Below are positions 13,254 to 15,237 of a stretch of DNA of 15,237 nt, in pieces. The stretch is from positions 6,924-22,160 of the forward strand of contig DCTV01000004.1 of assembly GCA_002329665.1 (NCBI GenBank). Direction: 5' to 3'. Source of the stretch: Christensenella sp. UBA1431 (lineage in GTDB: Bacteria > Bacillota > Clostridia > Christensenellales > UBA1431). Position 1 is the stretch's first letter, and the number at the start of each line of letters is the position of its first letter. A program made the position numbers and the translations under genes. Under the pieces are notes generated by a model. The model saw only the letters and a program-made list of their open reading frames with translations, ran no database searches and was not told the origin of the DNA.

Positions 13254-13283
13254 TGACATGTTTAGTAACGGATAATACAGAAT

Positions 13284-14525
13284 TTACGGCTCATACACGC
13301 TGAAGGTGGATACACTGCCGTCAGGATAGGTCAATACGAGCTTCGAACCGGAAAACTTATAGGTCACGCCGTAGGAATAATCGCCCGCATCGAAGCGCAG
13401 GTTGCGCCCGTCTGCGGTATACCGGCCCGACTCGGTGACATCGCCCATATCGTCATAGAAAACCCCGGTGTATGTGCCGTTCTTTTTGAACGTGTACACG
13501 GCCGTGTACTGCCCCTGCCGGCAGATCCAGCTGTTGTAGAGTTTGCTGTTGACCGATGCCGTCTTCACGGGCGTTTTGGCCGGTGTTTTGGCAGGTGTTT
13601 TCGCGGGCGTTTTCGCGGGCGTTTTGGTCGGCGTGGGCTTGGGGGCGACCTCGACGCTCCAGGCCTCGAGATACGGTTCGGTGTATTTCATCTCGCCCTC
13701 GGAAAACGTATCGATGTAGGCGAACGTCGCCCATACCGTGACCCTCGTGTCCTCCTCGATCCTTTCTTCGCCTTTGCTCAGGATGTAGTCCACGCTCACC
13801 GCTTCCTTCGCGCCTTTCCCGGCGGACATGCGGAATTCGTACCACTCCTCGTCGCCTTCTGACTCGTCGTACACTTCAAGGACCGTCCCGGTGAGCCTTA
13901 TTTTGGCCCCCTCGAGCTTCTCGCCGCCGTCCATCATGTCCTCGTGGGACATGGCCACGCACTGCTTCTTAAACGGTTCCAGCCTGGCCTTCCTGTCCGC
14001 CGCAGACTCGTCTAAAAACCCGTTGGAAAAGGTTCCGGAGTATATCACGTCCCCGTGCAGGTTGTAGAACGTGCCCTTGCCGTCGTACTCGTCCCCGGCG
14101 TAGTTGCCCTCGTGGACAAGCCGGTTCCCCTGGTAGCTCCGGCCTTCCCCGTTGAGGCGGTCGTTTGTGTAGGTTCCCTCCATCACGTAGCCGTCGCTCC
14201 AGACGGTTTTGCCCGCGCCCTCGAAATGTCCGTTCGCCCAGCCGCCCTCGTAGGTCCAGTCCAGCCCGCCTTCATTCTGGGAAGTGAACGCCCCCGTGCC
14301 GTGGGGCAGGCCGTTTGCGACCTCTCCCGAATACGTCCCGCTCCGTTCCCCGAAAGCGAAGGTGAGCGTCATTTGCTCGTTATCGGCCCTCTCCGGCCCC
14401 GTCGGCGACGGCGTGCCGGCCGGTGTCGCGGGTGTCGCGGCCGGTGTCGCGGCCGGGCCGGCGGGACCGCACGCGCTCAGCATGAGCATTAGCAATACGA
14501 TCGACAGATAACGCAGTTTTTTCAT
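13284..14525 (-). CDS. MORN-repeat lipoprotein with OB-like and C-terminal beta domains
   Basis: A 413-residue surface lipoprotein. The signal MKKLRYLSIVLLMLMLSAC gives lipid-anchored Cys19. A Pro/Thr/Ala spacer (20-45) follows, then four or five MORN repeats at about 64-170 (for example YSGEVANGLPHGTGAF, YEGGWANGHFEGAGK, HEGNYAGDEYDGKGTF). A stretch at about 185-292 resembles an OB-fold domain found in Firmicutes lipoproteins (LEGAKIRLTGTVLEVYD). A KTPA repeat linker occupies 296-322. The C-terminal beta-rich domain (about 328-413, SWICRQGQYTAVYTFKKNGTY) resembles lipocalin-like/DUF5640-type domains. MORN repeats often bind lipids or proteins; the role here is unknown. GAGGTGAT before the ATG at 14525 and the signal peptide fix this start over an in-frame upstream ATG at 14672. 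Confidence 0.85.
   Translation of the reverse strand: MKKLRYLSIVLLMLMLSACGPAGPAATPAATPATPAGTPSPTGPERADNEQMTLTFAFGERSGTYSGEVANGLPHGTGAFTSQNEGGLDWTYEGGWANGHFEGAGKTVWSDGYVMEGTYTNDRLNGEGRSYQGNRLVHEGNYAGDEYDGKGTFYNLHGDVIYSGTFSNGFLDESAADRKARLEPFKKQCVAMSHEDMMDGGEKLEGAKIRLTGTVLEVYDESEGDEEWYEFRMSAGKGAKEAVSVDYILSKGEERIEEDTRVTVWATFAYIDTFSEGEMKYTEPYLEAWSVEVAPKPTPTKTPAKTPAKTPAKTPAKTPVKTASVNSKLYNSWICRQGQYTAVYTFKKNGTYTGVFYDDMGDVTESGRYTADGRNLRFDAGDYSYGVTYKFSGSKLVLTYPDGSVSTFSVYEP
13560..13625 (-). repeat. 12-base tandem repeat encoding the KTPA linker
   Basis: About five imperfect 12-base units inside the lipoprotein gene encode repeated Lys-Thr-Pro-Ala (residues 301-322, last unit Lys-Thr-Pro-Val). Such units change copy number by slippage, so linker length may vary between strains. 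Confidence 0.75.
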
Positions 14526-14616
14526 TATTCCATCACCTCTCTGTTTGAAGCCCCTGTCCGTCCGGCGCCTTTTTCCGCAAAGCCGCGTAACCCGAGCCAA
14601 TATTTCCCAGTAACTC

Positions 14617-14645
14617 ATTATATTCCATATATGGGGTCTCAGAGA
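14617..14645 (-). promoter_or_regulatory. Probable promoter of the lipoprotein gene
   Basis: A perfect TATAAT on the minus strand (plus 14617-14622) lies 91 bases before the chosen start. The -35 region (TCTCTG area) is weak. Its position inside the longer in-frame extension also argues that translation starts at 14525, not 14672. Confidence 0.45.
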
Positions 14646-14670
14646 AGCTTTTCTTTTCGGCCGGTCTCCC

Positions 14671-14704
14671 AAAAAGAAACGGACGGCGGCCGGCCGCCAT
14701 CCGT
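14671..14704 (-). terminator. Terminator after the PEP carboxykinase gene
   Basis: On the minus strand ACGGATGGCGGCC pairs with GGCCGCCGTCCGT (plus 14679-14704), perfect apart from one G-T pair, with the central bases opening as the loop. It is followed by TTTCTTTTT (plus 14671-14678). It lies about 90 bases after the stop codon. A second GC palindrome near 14740-14752 lacks a T-run on this strand. Confidence 0.7.
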
Positions 14705-14790
14705 GGTACGGTAGAATATTTCTTTTTTTTTTTGCTGGCCGGGCCCCGGCTTACCGCGCGCCGGGTGAGCCCCAGGCACGCAAGCGTTGC

Positions 14791-15237
14791 CTACGCCTCC
14801 ATCTGCCGAAGCCGTGCTTCGAGGGCGTCGAGCTGCTTTACAAGGGCCGGGATGCGTTCTATGTCGTAGCGCGCGTAATGCTCCCTGATCGACGCGACCT
14901 CGGCGAGCCATTCGTCCCTGTCTACCCTAAGAAGCTCCGCCATGTCCGCGGCGCTCACATCGAGGCCTTCGACGTCGAGGGCGCCGGGGGCGGGCATGTT
15001 GCCGATGGGCGTCTTCACGGCCTCCGCTTCGCCGAGGCTCCGCTGCACGATCCACTTGAGCACGCGGCTGTTCTCGCCGAACCCCGGCCAGAGCCAGCGT
15101 CCGCCTTGGTCCTTGCGGAACCAGTTCACGTAATAGATGCGGGGGAGTTTGTCAGGGTCGGTCCGCTTCCCGATTTCCAGCCAGTGCTTCAGGTAATCGC
15201 AGACGTGGTAGCCGATGAACGGCAGCATCGCGAACGG
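14791..15237 (-). CDS. pckG: GTP-dependent phosphoenolpyruvate carboxykinase, C-terminal part (5' part cut by window edge)
   Basis: The last 148 residues of PckG, open at the right edge. The enzyme interconverts oxaloacetate plus GTP with phosphoenolpyruvate plus GDP and CO2, in gluconeogenesis or, in fermenters, in CO2 fixation towards succinate. Recognisable blocks are PFAMLPFIGYHVCDY at the edge, PRIYYVNWFRKD, then RWLWPGFGENSRVLKWI, whose phenylalanines and asparagine hold the guanine ring in GTP enzymes, and TPIGNMPAPGALDVEGLD near the end. The match is to the GTP family, not the ATP family that is common in many Firmicutes. Catalytic residues lie upstream, outside the window. The sequence reads PFA directly before an internal ATG at 15228, so that ATG is not the start. 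Confidence 0.96.
   Translation of the reverse strand, partial: PFAMLPFIGYHVCDYLKHWLEIGKRTDPDKLPRIYYVNWFRKDQGGRWLWPGFGENSRVLKWIVQRSLGEAEAVKTPIGNMPAPGALDVEGLDVSAADMAELLRVDRDEWLAEVASIREHYARYDIERIPALVKQLDALEARLRQMEA

Noticed and set aside
14525..14672. A longer start for the MORN lipoprotein at 14672
   Set aside because: The extra 49 residues are basic and would bury the lipoprotein signal. A promoter-like TATAAT and the terminator of the upstream gene lie in that stretch.

Overview
The window looks like chromosomal DNA of a Gram-positive, Clostridia-type bacterium (Bacillota). This rests on strong AGGAGG-type ribosome binding sites, lipoproteins with Gram-positive-style lipoboxes, an OpuC-type osmoprotectant transporter, a WYL regulator and a GTP-type PEP carboxykinase. 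A placement near Christensenellales is only a guess. Every convincing gene is on the minus strand. By eye, base composition is near 45-50% GC in roughly the first 5.2 kb and clearly higher to the right.

Left edge (1-1705): the start of a type III CRISPR-Cas locus, with cas6 overlapping the 5' end of cas10/csm1, which runs off the window. No CRISPR array is visible. The 600 bp upstream of cas6 holds a possible 48-residue ORF, a strong plus-strand terminator hairpin and palindromic DNA that resembles a dispersed intergenic repeat.

1661-5101: an osmoprotectant (glycine betaine/choline-type) ABC transporter operon. It reads promoter, unknown 203-residue protein, OpuCA-like ATPase with two CBS domains, a single OpuCB-like permease with a TTG start, an OpuCC-like binding lipoprotein, then a strong terminator.

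5346-12510: the most interesting part. It carries, in transcription order, a WYL regulator, a GldA-type polyol dehydrogenase, a DeoC-family aldolase with altered phosphate-site residues, a FucO-like iron alcohol dehydrogenase and an FGGY (xylulokinase-like) kinase. Together they match a complete logic: oxidise a polyol to a ketose, phosphorylate it, cleave it to a triose phosphate plus an aldehyde, and reduce the aldehyde to an alcohol, closing the NAD balance. This resembles the fucose/rhamnose kinase-aldolase-lactaldehyde reductase scheme, but built on a DeoC fold. No transporter or isomerase is present. The substrate cannot be read from sequence and this may be an undescribed pathway. Gaps between the genes are large (about 130-730 bp) and full of hairpins, palindromes and operator-like repeats, so the genes may form several transcription units.

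12530-15237: a palindrome-rich spacer, a stand-alone GyrI-like effector-binding protein, a MORN-repeat lipoprotein with OB-like and C-terminal beta domains, and the C-terminal part of GTP-dependent PEP carboxykinase, cut by the right edge.
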